From: GCA-003244245 sp963712995
GTDB taxonomy: Bacteria; Actinomycetota; Actinomycetes; Mycobacteriales; Pseudonocardiaceae
Assembly (NCBI GenBank): GCA_963712995.1
Contig: CAVQKH010000036.1
Span: forward strand, 1 to 64,000
Direction: 5' to 3'
Length of the DNA stretch: 64,000 nt
A model generated the notes under the pieces. It had not been told where the DNA came from. It saw nothing but the letters and a program-made list of their open reading frames with translations, and searched no databases. Each line of letters starts with the position of its first letter. Position 1 is the stretch's first letter. The position numbers were made by a program, and so were the translations under genes. Below are positions 33,250 to 42,663 of the stretch, in pieces.

Positions 33250-34071
33250 CTATCTGACCGGCGTGGTTGTGGACTGCTGTCCGGCCTGCGCGAGGTATTC
33301 CTCGTAGAGTCCCTCACGCAGTGCTCTGGCCACCGCAAGCGTGCGATTCGGGCAGTCCAGCTTGGCCAGGACGTTGGCCACGTGGCGTTTGGCCCCGTGC
33401 ACGGAGATCCCGAGCCGGCGAGCTATCTGCTTGTTGCTCAGACCCTCGACGAGCAGCACGAGGACCTCCTGCTCACGTGGCGTCACCCGCACGCGGGTCC
33501 GGGAGGCGCCCGCGTCGTACTGCTCACTCGCGACGGAAACCAACAGGTGCGCGACGTGCGGCGGTATCGGCATCTCACCGCGGCCCAACCGCTCGAGCGC
33601 CAGGTTCAAACTGGTGGCGTCGAGATCGCTGACGGACGCGAAGCCACTGCTACGGACCCCGGCCAGGCGATGGAGATGGGTGAGCTCATCGTCGATCAGG
33701 ACCAGCAGTTTCATTCCCCGCCGGGTTGCACTGCGCAGCAGCGATCCGGTCACCTCATCGAGATCCCGCAGCGCGATGACGAGCACCGTCGATTCGTGCC
33801 AGGCGGTGGTGTCGCCAAGAGCCGCCGCCACGTCGTCATGAGATTGGCACGATTCCACGGCAGCCAAGGACAGCAGCATCTGTTCGATTCCTAATCTTTC
33901 CACGTGATTGCGCAATACGAGCGAAACATGCAGGCGCGCTGCATTCTCCGGCTCGGGCACGGCGACAGCGAGCAGCGATCTGACGCCCTCACTGCGTCCG
34001 GCTCGGCGCCGGAGGCCATCCCCAGGACGCAGTAACGGGAATTCCCTCACGGTGGACTCCGAGATAATCAT
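33250..34071 (-). CDS. LuxR-type response-regulator-like transcription factor
   Basis: 273 residues from ATG 34071, which has AGGAG 6 bases upstream; the frame also opens at TTG 34113, overlapping accC. The C-terminal LuxR/FixJ helix-turn-helix (about 205-265) reads Thr-Pro-Arg-Glu-Gln-Glu-Val-Leu ... Ser-Asn-Lys-Gln-Ile-Ala-Arg-Arg-Leu-Gly-Ile-Ser ... Lys-Arg-His-Val-Ala-Asn-Val. The N-terminal half has the shape of a receiver domain but I do not see the conserved phosphorylated Asp, so it may be an atypical, phosphorylation-independent regulator. It is the last gene of the ACC operon and a candidate activator of the cluster. It has a TTA codon at 34033-34035. Confidence 0.85.
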   Translation of the reverse strand: MIISESTVREFPLLRPGDGLRRRAGRSEGVRSLLAVAVPEPENAARLHVSLVLRNHVERLGIEQMLLSLAAVESCQSHDDVAAALGDTTAWHESTVLVIALRDLDEVTGSLLRSATRRGMKLLVLIDDELTHLHRLAGVRSSGFASVSDLDATSLNLALERLGRGEMPIPPHVAHLLVSVASEQYDAGASRTRVRVTPREQEVLVLLVEGLSNKQIARRLGISVHGAKRHVANVLAKLDCPNRTLAVARALREGLYEEYLAQAGQQSTTTPVR

Positions 34072-34109
34072 GACGAGCTCCTGGTGACTCGGGCGGACTG
34101 TGGTCAGGC

Positions 34110-35471
<1,362 letters not shown>

Positions 35472-35482
35472 CTCGACCTCCC

Positions 35483-35986
35483 TCACTCAGCCTCGTCGTC
35501 GGTCAGCGGTAGGACGTGCAGCAGCGGCTGCTCGAATTCGACCGGTTCGCCGTCGCCCACGCAGATCTCCACGACACGTCCGGCGACCTCCGTGACGATC
35601 TGGTTCAACAGCTTCATCGTTTCGATGATCCCGACCGTCTGGCCGACCTCGACGATGTCGCCGGGGGAGACGAACGGGTCCGCATCGGGCTGTGGCGCCC
35701 GGTAGAAGGTCCCGACGAGTGGGGCGCGGACGATGTGGGCGGCCGTGTCGAGAGTCGGTGTTTGCTCCGGTACCGAGTCGGGTGCCCGGGACTGAGGTGG
35801 TGAGGGTGGGGTGACATCGACGGGCGAGGCGCCGCCGATCGGCTGCCACTCCATCTCGACGGTGTGATCGGTACTGCGCACGACGACCCGCCGGAGGGGG
35901 CCGGGGAGGGTCCGGGCGAGCGCTATGGCCTCCTGGCAGAGCGCCCGCAGCTCGTCCTCGTACGTGCCGCGGCTGGGCTCGTTCAT
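35483..35986 (-). CDS. accB: Biotin carboxyl carrier protein of acetyl-CoA carboxylase
   Basis: 167 residues. After a Pro/Ser-rich linker (about 50-85) comes a biotinyl domain with the biotinylation site K125 in Ile-Glu-Thr-Met-Lys-Leu-Leu-Asn and the BCCP 'thumb' stretch Pro-Asp-Ala-Asp-Pro-Phe-Val. It carries the carboxylated biotin between AccC and AccDA. Start and stop overlap its neighbours by 4 bases each, so synthesis of the three subunits is probably coupled. Confidence 0.92.
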   Translation of the reverse strand: MNEPSRGTYEDELRALCQEAIALARTLPGPLRRVVVRSTDHTVEMEWQPIGGASPVDVTPPSPPQSRAPDSVPEQTPTLDTAAHIVRAPLVGTFYRAPQPDADPFVSPGDIVEVGQTVGIIETMKLLNQIVTEVAGRVVEICVGDGEPVEFEQPLLHVLPLTDDEAE

Positions 35987-37713
35987 GCGCTGCGCACCTC
36001 CCCCGGAGAGGCCGCCGGTGGCGCCGCGCCGACTTGCCGAAACCGCTCGTACCGTGCCGCGAGCAGCGACGGGACATCCAGCGCGGTGAGTTCGGAGAGC
36101 GCTCTCAGGACGCCGAACCGGAGGCGGTCGGCTGCGCTGGCGGTGTCTTGGTGGGCACCGCCGGGCGGCTCGGGAATGATCGCGTCGGCGATCCCCAGCT
36201 GCAGGAGATCGGAGGCGGTGACTCGCAGCGCACGAGCCGCTGCGGGAGCGGCGTCGGCGCTGCGCCAGAGGATCGCCGCACAGCCCTCTGGGCTGATGAC
36301 CGAATAGAAACTGTTCTCCAGCATGAGCAGGCGGTCCGCGGTGGCCAGCGCCAACGCGCCGCCGCTGCCGCCTTCTCCGGTGACGACGCAGACCAGGGGT
36401 ACCCGCAGCCGGCTCGCCCGCATGATGACCTGGGCGATCGCCGAGGCTTGGCCCCGCTGTTCGGCTTCCACACCAGGATAGGCGCCGGGCGTGTCGACCA
36501 GCGTCACGACCGGCATACCGAACCGCTGCGCGTGCTCCATCAACCGCAGCGCTTTCCGGTACCCCTCGGGGTGCGGCATGCCGAAGTTACGGGCGATCAG
36601 CTCCTTGGTGTTGTGGCCCTTCTGGTGGGCGATGACCACCACCGGGCGGCCACCGATGCGCGCGAGGCCACCGACGATCGCCGGGTCGTCGCCGAAACAG
36701 CGATCCCCATGGAGCTCGACGAATTCGTCGAACCCGTCGCGCAGATAATCCAGCGCGGTGGGACGCTCGATGTTCCGCGCGACCTGCACCACCTCCCACG
36801 GGTCGGCGCGGCGCGAGCTGAGCGCCGCTACCGTGCCGCGCGAGCGCAGGGCCACCACCTCAGCAGGCGCGGCCTCGCTCGAGGGGACATGGAGTGCGAG
36901 TAGCTGCCTGAGTAACGGCCGCAGCCCAGCGCGGTTCTCGATCCGGTCGACGAGTCCGTGCTGGAAGAGAAATTCGCTGGTCTGGAAACCCGCCGGCAGC
37001 TTCTGCCGAATGGTCTGCTCGATGACCCGTGGACCGGCGAATCCGACAAGCGCGCCTGTCTCCGCGACCACGATGCTACCCAGCATCGCGAACGACGCGG
37101 TGACGCCGCCGAATGTCGGATCGCTCAGGATGCACACCGACAGCACGCCCGTTTCGTGCAGGCGGGCCAGCGCTTGGCTGGTCTTCACCATTTGCAGCAG
37201 CGAGATGATGCCCTCTTGCATCCGGGCACCGCCAGACGCGCAGACCAGGAGCAACGGGTATCGGGTCGCATATGCCGTTTCCGCGGCGCGAGCCACCGCT
37301 TCACCGACGGCGTTGCCCATGCTTCCGCCCATGAACCGGAAATCCATCGCCAGCAGGACGACCTGATGCCCCTCGACTGCGGCGGTGCCGAACACGACGG
37401 CCTCACTCTCCCCGGTCGTGCCGATCGCCTCCACAAGTCGCTGCCGGTACGGACGCTGATCGGTGAAGCCGAGTGGGTCCGCGGCCCCGAGGTCGTCGCC
37501 ACACTCGGCGAAGCTGTCCGCGTCAGCGAGCTGCGCGATCCGCTCTCGTGCCGTGAGCCGGAAGTGGTGACCGCACTCGGGGCAGACGTAAAGGCTGCGC
37601 GCCAACCGCTTCACATACTGCAGATAACCGCATCCGGAGCACTTCACCCAGTCTGTTGTGTTTTTTGCGGTCCTTCGGGGCTGTTTGATGACAGGCATGG
37701 TCGAATCTCTCAT
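35983..37713 (-). CDS. Fused carboxyltransferase AccD-AccA of acetyl-CoA carboxylase
   Basis: 576 residues. The first half (about 1-285) is AccD: a zinc ribbon with C25, C28, C44 and C47, then Gly-Gly-Ser-Met-Gly and Ala-Ser-Gly-Gly-Ala-Arg-Met-Gln-Glu-Gly. The second half (about 300-560) is AccA: Pro-Thr-Ala-Leu-Asp-Tyr, Asp-Arg-x-Phe-Gly-Asp-Asp, His-Gln-Lys-Gly, Asp-Thr-Pro-Gly-Ala-Tyr-Pro-Gly and Gly-Glu-Gly-Gly-Ser-Gly-Gly-Ala. It transfers CO2 from AccB to acetyl-CoA to make malonyl-CoA. Such fusions occur in actinobacterial specialised-metabolite clusters. ATG 37713 overlaps a small upstream frame by ATGA; ATG 37698 is also possible. Confidence 0.92.
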   Translation of the reverse strand: MRDSTMPVIKQPRRTAKNTTDWVKCSGCGYLQYVKRLARSLYVCPECGHHFRLTARERIAQLADADSFAECGDDLGAADPLGFTDQRPYRQRLVEAIGTTGESEAVVFGTAAVEGHQVVLLAMDFRFMGGSMGNAVGEAVARAAETAYATRYPLLLVCASGGARMQEGIISLLQMVKTSQALARLHETGVLSVCILSDPTFGGVTASFAMLGSIVVAETGALVGFAGPRVIEQTIRQKLPAGFQTSEFLFQHGLVDRIENRAGLRPLLRQLLALHVPSSEAAPAEVVALRSRGTVAALSSRRADPWEVVQVARNIERPTALDYLRDGFDEFVELHGDRCFGDDPAIVGGLARIGGRPVVVIAHQKGHNTKELIARNFGMPHPEGYRKALRLMEHAQRFGMPVVTLVDTPGAYPGVEAEQRGQASAIAQVIMRASRLRVPLVCVVTGEGGSGGALALATADRLLMLENSFYSVISPEGCAAILWRSADAAPAAARALRVTASDLLQLGIADAIIPEPPGGAHQDTASAADRLRFGVLRALSELTALDVPSLLAARYERFRQVGAAPPAASPGEVRSA

Positions 37714-37892
37714 CTGCCCGTTTGAGGCGGTTCGCGGCGTATCGTTGTTGTGCTCGTCAGCACATTCGGTCCGCCGGTGGACCTGTCGCGTATGAGGGCG
37801 AGCACATCCCTAAAAAATGGTGTCATGGGCAATGGTGTCATGGGCAATGGTGTCATGAACACAGTGTCGGGGCGGAGCCCGGATGCCGTCAT
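37710..37892 (-). CDS. Possible leader peptide upstream of accDA with repeated Met-Thr-Pro-Leu-Pro
   Basis: A 60-codon frame whose TGA overlaps the accDA ATG (ATGA). Three consecutive 15-nt repeats in it encode Met-Thr-Pro-Leu-Pro, Met-Thr-Pro-Leu-Pro and Met-Thr-Pro-Phe-Phe, so it contains three in-frame ATG codons in a row. No good ribosome site is visible, and homology is unknown. It may be a coupled leader or merely an open frame across regulatory repeats. Confidence 0.3.
   Translation of the reverse strand: MTASGLRPDTVFMTPLPMTPLPMTPFFRDVLALIRDRSTGGPNVLTSTTTIRREPPQTGR
37817..37861. repeat. Three 15-nt tandem repeats upstream of the ACC operon
   Basis: ATGGTGTCATGGGCA occurs at 37817-37831 and 37832-37846, with a partly degenerate third copy at 37847-37861, just after an A6 tract. 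The array lies 104-148 bases upstream of accDA. Regular head-to-tail copies suggest a regulator-binding array, and they also lie in the candidate leader frame. Confidence 0.85.
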
Positions 37893-38280
37893 CGGGAACC
37901 CCCCTGAATCCAGAGATCTCCCGATAGCAGCGCATGCTGGCCTAAGTCAGGGTTTCCCCGGCTTCCCCAGGAAATACGGAATTCTAGGAATTAGAGTGAG
38001 ACGTCCAACACATTGAGCTGGTATCGAATTAGTAGGTCTGGCCCTCAACCGACCCGCTCGGCGGCATCTTTCGCTGGTCCGCGTAGCAGCTCCCACCCCC
38101 GCCACGGGTCGCCGGTACGCGCCGCAGCCAGCGTCGCCAGGACAGGTGGTTTGTGGTTACTTGTTCCCGAGCGGGCGCCCTGAGCTACCTGATCGGAGTA
38201 CTCGCCTAGACTCGGTGACACTTGGAGCCGGCGGCCGTGGCCAGCCGGCGCGTGCCCACCCTTTTCCCTAGGAGTAGTCC
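37893..38280. other. Intergenic region between the ACC operon and tig
   Basis: No convincing gene or RNA. It holds the divergent promoters of the ACC operon (minus) and tig (plus). A small inverted repeat AATTC-TAG-GAATT lies near 37980-37992. It is the right junction of the variable island. Confidence 0.5.
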
Positions 38281-39612
38281 GTGAAGAGCACCGTCGAACA
38301 GCTCAGCCCGACGCGGGTGAAGATCAACGTCGAGGTGCCGTTCGACGAGCTGAAACCCGACTTCGACCGCGCTTACAAGAAGATCGCCCAGCAGGTCAAC
38401 ATCCCGGGATTCCGGCCGGGCAAGGCGCCGGCCCGGATCTTGGAGCAGCGCCTGGGCCGCGGGGCGGTGCTCGAGGAGGTGGTCAGCGGAGCGGTACCGG
38501 CCAAGTACCACGAGATCATCTCCGCGCGCGAGGTCCACCCGCTCGGCCGTCCGGAGATCGAGGTCACGAAGATCGAGGATGGGGACCACGTCGCGTTCAC
38601 TGCTGAGGTCGACGTCCGTCCGGAGATCGAGATGCCGGCGTTCAGCGAGCTCGCAGTATCCGTCGACGACGTCGAGGTGACCGAGGCCGAGGTGGAAGAG
38701 CAGCTCGAGGGGCTGCGTTCCCGCTTCGGCACCCTGCTCGCGGTCGAGCGACCCGTGCAGGACAAGGACTTCGTGACGCTCGACCTGTCGGCGACCTTCG
38801 ATGGCGAAGACGTCGCGGAGCTGGCGACTACCGACCTGTCCTACCAGATCGGTTCCGGTGAACTCATCGAGGGAATCGATGATGCGCTGGTCGGCGCCGC
38901 TCAGGGCGAGGAACGCAGCTTCACCGCCACCCTGGCGGTCGGGGAGCGCGCCGGGCAACAGGTCGAGGTGACCGCGAAGATCCAGGCGGTGAAGGAACGG
39001 GAGTTGCCCGCGGCGGACGATGAGTTCGCCCAGCTCGCCAGCGAGTTCGACACCCTCGAGGAGCTCCGCGGTGATCTGCGCACCCGGCTCGGCCGCGTCA
39101 AATCGATGCAGCAGGGTGCGCAGGCCAGAGACGAGGTGCTCAAGGCGCTGCTGGCCGCCACCGAAGTCCCGCTACCCGAGTCGATCGTCGAGAGCGAGTA
39201 CGAGTCGCGCAAGCACGACGCCTTGCATGCCTTCGATCAAGACGAGCAGCGCCTGGGCCGGTGGCTGGAGCAGCAGGGCCACAGTGCCGAGGAGTTCGAC
39301 ACCGACCTGCGCAAGGGCGCGCGGGAGACGGTCAAAATTCACCTGCTGCTCGACACGATCGCCGACGACGAGGAGCTCTCAGTCAGCGACAGCGAGCTCA
39401 GGGAGCGCATCGTGTATCAAGCGCAGCGTCGCGGCGTGAGCCCTAACGAGTACGCCCTGAAAGCCCACGAGTCCGGCGAACTCGGCGCCATCTACGCCGA
39501 CGTCCGGCGCGGCAAAGCGCTGGTCACCGTGGTGCGCCAGGCGAACGTCACTGACGCCTCCGGAAACTGCATCGACATCGACGCCCTGATCGAGGCCACC
39601 GCGCAGGGATAG
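38281..39612 (+). CDS. tig: Trigger factor, ribosome-associated chaperone
   Basis: 443 residues. The ribosome-binding N domain has the trigger-factor signature near residue 44 (Gly-Phe-Arg-Pro-Gly-Lys-Ala-Pro). A peptidyl-prolyl isomerase domain lies around 150-240 and a long helical C domain follows. It binds the ribosome near the peptide exit and shields nascent chains. GTG 38281 has TAGGAG about 7 bases upstream. It precedes clpP1-clpP2-clpX as in most actinobacteria. Confidence 0.96.
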   Translation: MKSTVEQLSPTRVKINVEVPFDELKPDFDRAYKKIAQQVNIPGFRPGKAPARILEQRLGRGAVLEEVVSGAVPAKYHEIISAREVHPLGRPEIEVTKIEDGDHVAFTAEVDVRPEIEMPAFSELAVSVDDVEVTEAEVEEQLEGLRSRFGTLLAVERPVQDKDFVTLDLSATFDGEDVAELATTDLSYQIGSGELIEGIDDALVGAAQGEERSFTATLAVGERAGQQVEVTAKIQAVKERELPAADDEFAQLASEFDTLEELRGDLRTRLGRVKSMQQGAQARDEVLKALLAATEVPLPESIVESEYESRKHDALHAFDQDEQRLGRWLEQQGHSAEEFDTDLRKGARETVKIHLLLDTIADDEELSVSDSELRERIVYQAQRRGVSPNEYALKAHESGELGAIYADVRRGKALVTVVRQANVTDASGNCIDIDALIEATAQG

Positions 39613-39651
39613 CCGCCCCCGCCGGACGGGACCGGAGTCCGAAAGACTGGC

Positions 39652-39669
39652 GTAACGCTCTGAGCGAAC
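39652..39669. promoter_or_regulatory. Candidate ClgR-type operator upstream of clpP1
   Basis: The sequence contains the dyad CGCT-CTG-AGCG followed by AAC (39656-39669), close to the ClgR half-site pattern CGC...GCG known upstream of actinobacterial clp genes. It lies about 130 bases before clpP1. Two positions differ from the C. glutamicum consensus as I recall it. Confidence 0.4.
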
Positions 39670-39797
39670 CTCGGGCGCGGCAGGAACTACACAGCGCTCG
39701 CCTTGGTTAGGGTCGGCAGTGTCGGAGTTCGGATTCGATCTCCGATCTGACCCAATGACCCGCCGCAGGTGGATCGGATGACAGAAGGTAGGCATAC

Positions 39798-40436
39798 GTG
39801 AGCTCGGACCACATCACCTCGGCCGTGCCGCTGCGGGGCGCCCCCGTGATGCGGACCGGCACGGCTGGCCTCAACCTGACCGACTCGGTGTCTGAGCGGC
39901 TGTTGCGCGAGCGCATCATCATGCTCAGCTCTCAGGTCGATGACGACATCGCCCGGCAGATCGTCCCGCAACTCTTGTTGCTGGAGGCGGAGGATCCCAA
40001 CCAGGACATCAGCCTCTACATCATGTCGCCGGGTGGCTCGGTGACTGCGGGAATGGCCATCTATGACACCATGCAGCTGATCAAACCCGACGTGGCGACC
40101 TACGCAATGGGTCTGGCCGCGTCGATGGGACAGTTCTTGCTCTCCGCAGGAACCCGGGGCAAGCGATATGCGCAGCCCCACGCCAGGATCCTCATGCACC
40201 AGCCGTCCGCTGGTGTCGGCGGTACCGCAGCCGACATCGCTATCCAGGCCGACATGTTGACCAAGCACAAGCATGAGCTGGCAGAGCTCATCGCTGAGCA
40301 GACCGGTCAGCCAATAGATCGGATCATCGCCGACTCCGACCGCGACCGCTGGTTCACCGCGGAGGAGGCTCGCGATTATGGCTTCGTGGACTACGTCTTG
40401 ACCAGCGACAACCCGCCGACCAACGCGAGCCGCTGA
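39798..40436 (+). CDS. clpP1: ATP-dependent Clp protease proteolytic subunit 1
   Basis: 212 residues with the ClpP triad: S109 in Gly-Leu-Ala-Ala-Ser-Met-Gly, H134 in Ile-Leu-Met-His-Gln-Pro and a downstream Asp. A Gly-Gly-Ser-Val-Thr-Ala-Gly stretch forms the oxyanion region. It forms a mixed barrel with ClpP2 and works with ClpX or ClpC1. GTG 39798 is the start; 18 bases separate it from clpP2. Confidence 0.96.
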   Translation: MSSDHITSAVPLRGAPVMRTGTAGLNLTDSVSERLLRERIIMLSSQVDDDIARQIVPQLLLLEAEDPNQDISLYIMSPGGSVTAGMAIYDTMQLIKPDVATYAMGLAASMGQFLLSAGTRGKRYAQPHARILMHQPSAGVGGTAADIAIQADMLTKHKHELAELIAEQTGQPIDRIIADSDRDRWFTAEEARDYGFVDYVLTSDNPPTNASR

Positions 40437-40454
40437 AGATTTCGAGGAGCACTG

Positions 40455-41126
40455 ATGTACTACCCGTCCACAGGCGCTATGCCGCTCGATCAGACACTCC
40501 ACGATCGCGCGCCGCAGTCGCGATATGTTCTGCCCTCGTTCATCGAGCGCACCAGCTACGGGGTCAAGGAATCCAACCCGTACAACAAGCTGTTCGAAGA
40601 GCGCATCATCTTCCTCGGCGAGCAGATCAACAACACCTCGGCCAACGACACCATGGCGCAGCTGCTGGTGCTGGAGTCCACCGACCCGGACCGGCTGATC
40701 ACCATGTACATCAACTCGCCGGGCGGGTCGTTCACCGCGATGACGGCGATTTACGACACGATGCAGTTCGTCCGCCCGGAGATCCAGACGGTATGTCTGG
40801 GCCAGGCTGCCTCGGCCGCTGCGGTACTGCTCGCCGCAGGTACCCCGGGTAAGCGACTCGCCGTTCCCAACGCCCAGATCCTCATCCACCAGCCGGCCAC
40901 TGAGGGCGTCTACGGGCAGATCTCGGATCTGGAGATCCAGGCTGCCGAGATCCAGCGGATGCGTCGTCTGTTGGAGAGCACCCTGGCGCACCACACCGGT
41001 CAGACAATGGAACAGGTCCGAATGGACATCGACCGGGACAAGATCCTGACCTCTGTCGAGGCCAAGGAGTACGGGATCATCGACGAGATCACCCAGATCC
41101 GGAAGCTCTCCGCTGCACGAGCGTGA
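40455..41126 (+). CDS. clpP2: ATP-dependent Clp protease proteolytic subunit 2
   Basis: 223 residues with triad residues S120 (Gly-Gln-Ala-Ala-Ser-Ala) and H145 (Ile-Leu-Ile-His-Gln-Pro). The longer N-terminal stretch (residues 1-35) is typical of actinobacterial ClpP2, which is processed. ATG 40455 follows GAGGAG. In the same operon as clpP1. Confidence 0.96.
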   Translation: MYYPSTGAMPLDQTLHDRAPQSRYVLPSFIERTSYGVKESNPYNKLFEERIIFLGEQINNTSANDTMAQLLVLESTDPDRLITMYINSPGGSFTAMTAIYDTMQFVRPEIQTVCLGQAASAAAVLLAAGTPGKRLAVPNAQILIHQPATEGVYGQISDLEIQAAEIQRMRRLLESTLAHHTGQTMEQVRMDIDRDKILTSVEAKEYGIIDEITQIRKLSAARA

Positions 41127-41291
41127 CCCTGCGTGGCGCGACACGCCGAGCGAGTAGGGCAGCCGCGCCACGGAGTCAATATCGGGAAAGCTAGTTCTCC
41201 CGCACGGCGGGGTCGGGCGGGTAACGTCGAGCACACATGCAGCCAGGCGCGCTGCACATCACGCGCCGGGAAGGACGAGAGGCCAGCGCCC

Positions 41292-42563
41292 ATGGCACGG
41301 ATCGGTGACGGCGGCGACCTGTTGAAGTGTTCCTTCTGCGGGAAGAGTCAAAAGCAGGTCAAGAAGCTCATCGCCGGGCCCGGCGTGTACATCTGCGACG
41401 AGTGCATCGATCTGTGCAACGAGATCATCGAGGAAGAGCTCGTCGACACGGGTGACGTCAAGCTCGACGAGCTGCCCAAGCCCAGCGAGATCCACGATTT
41501 CCTCGAGGCCTACGTCATCGGCCAGGACGACGCCAAGCGCACCCTCTCGGTCGCCGTCTACAACCACTACAAGCGTATTCAGGCAGGTGAGAAGGGTCGC
41601 GACGACGAGATCGAGCTGGCCAAGTCGAACATCCTGATGCTCGGTCCGACCGGCTGCGGCAAGACCTATTTGGCTCAGACGCTGGCCAAGCTGCTCAACG
41701 TGCCCTTCGCGATCGCTGACGCCACCGCTCTCACCGAGGCTGGCTACGTCGGTGAGGACGTCGAGAACATCCTGCTCAAACTGATCCAGGCCGCAGACTA
41801 CGACGTCAAGCGAGCCGAGACGGGCATCATCTACATCGACGAGGTCGACAAGATCGCCCGCAAGTCGGAGAACCCGTCGATCACCAGGGACGTCTCCGGT
41901 GAAGGAGTCCAGCAGGCGCTGCTGAAGATACTGGAGGGCACCACCGCCAGCGTCCCACCGCAGGGTGGTCGTAAGCACCCGCATCAGGAATTCATCCAGA
42001 TCGACACGACGAATGTGCTGTTCATCGTCGCCGGTGCGTTCGCCGGCCTGGACAAGATCATCGAAGATCGGATCGGCAAGCGCGGACTGGGCTTCGGCGC
42101 GGAGCTGCGGTCCAAGGCCGACCTCGACACCTCGGACATCTTCGCCGACGTCATGCCAGAGGATCTGATCAAGTTCGGGCTGATCCCCGAGTTCATCGGG
42201 CGGCTACCAGTGATCGCCAGCGTCACGAACCTCGATAAGTGCTCGCTGGTGCAGATCCTCACCGAGCCCCGCAACGCGTTGTCGAAGCAGTACTGCAAGC
42301 TCTTCGAGATGGACGGCGTGGAGCTGGAGTTCACCGGCACCGCACTCGAGGCGATCGCCGATCAGGCCATCCTCCGAGGCACCGGCGCACGCGGGCTGCG
42401 CGCCATCATGGAGGAGGTGCTGCTGCCGGTGATGTATGACATCCCCAGCCGCACTGACGTGGCGAAGGTGGTCATCACCGAGCAGACCGTGCGGGAGAAT
42501 GTGAATCCGACAATCGTGACCCGCCAGCCCACCCGCCGCGAACGCCGCGAAAAGTCCGCCTGA
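41292..42563 (+). CDS. clpX: ATP-dependent Clp protease ATP-binding subunit ClpX
   Basis: 423 residues. A zinc-binding domain (Cys-Ser-Phe-Cys-Gly-Lys ... Cys-Asp-Glu-Cys-Ile-Asp) is followed by one AAA+ module with Walker A Gly-Pro-Thr-Gly-Cys-Gly-Lys-Thr, Walker B Ile-Ile-Tyr-Ile-Asp-Glu-Val-Asp-Lys-Ile, and the pore loop Gly-Tyr-Val-Gly-Glu. It unfolds substrates and feeds them to ClpP1P2. ATG 41292 is the family's start; the open frame extends further left but that part is not conserved. Confidence 0.96.
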   Translation: MARIGDGGDLLKCSFCGKSQKQVKKLIAGPGVYICDECIDLCNEIIEEELVDTGDVKLDELPKPSEIHDFLEAYVIGQDDAKRTLSVAVYNHYKRIQAGEKGRDDEIELAKSNILMLGPTGCGKTYLAQTLAKLLNVPFAIADATALTEAGYVGEDVENILLKLIQAADYDVKRAETGIIYIDEVDKIARKSENPSITRDVSGEGVQQALLKILEGTTASVPPQGGRKHPHQEFIQIDTTNVLFIVAGAFAGLDKIIEDRIGKRGLGFGAELRSKADLDTSDIFADVMPEDLIKFGLIPEFIGRLPVIASVTNLDKCSLVQILTEPRNALSKQYCKLFEMDGVELEFTGTALEAIADQAILRGTGARGLRAIMEEVLLPVMYDIPSRTDVAKVVITEQTVRENVNPTIVTRQPTRRERREKSA

Positions 42564-42663
42564 CCGCGTCAGCTGCCAACCCGCCGTAGCGCGGTATCCG
42601 ATTGCCAACCCGCGGCATTCCAGGTGTCCGCCAGCTCCGCGAGCAGGCACTCTACTGTGATGG

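Noticed and set aside
37750..38016. 88-codon plus-strand open frame with repeated Gly-Asn/Val-Met
   Set aside because: It only reads through the 15-nt repeats on the other strand; no ribosome site or conserved look.
39687..41234. 515-codon minus-strand open frame
   Set aside because: Antisense to clpP1-clpP2; no recognisable domain.
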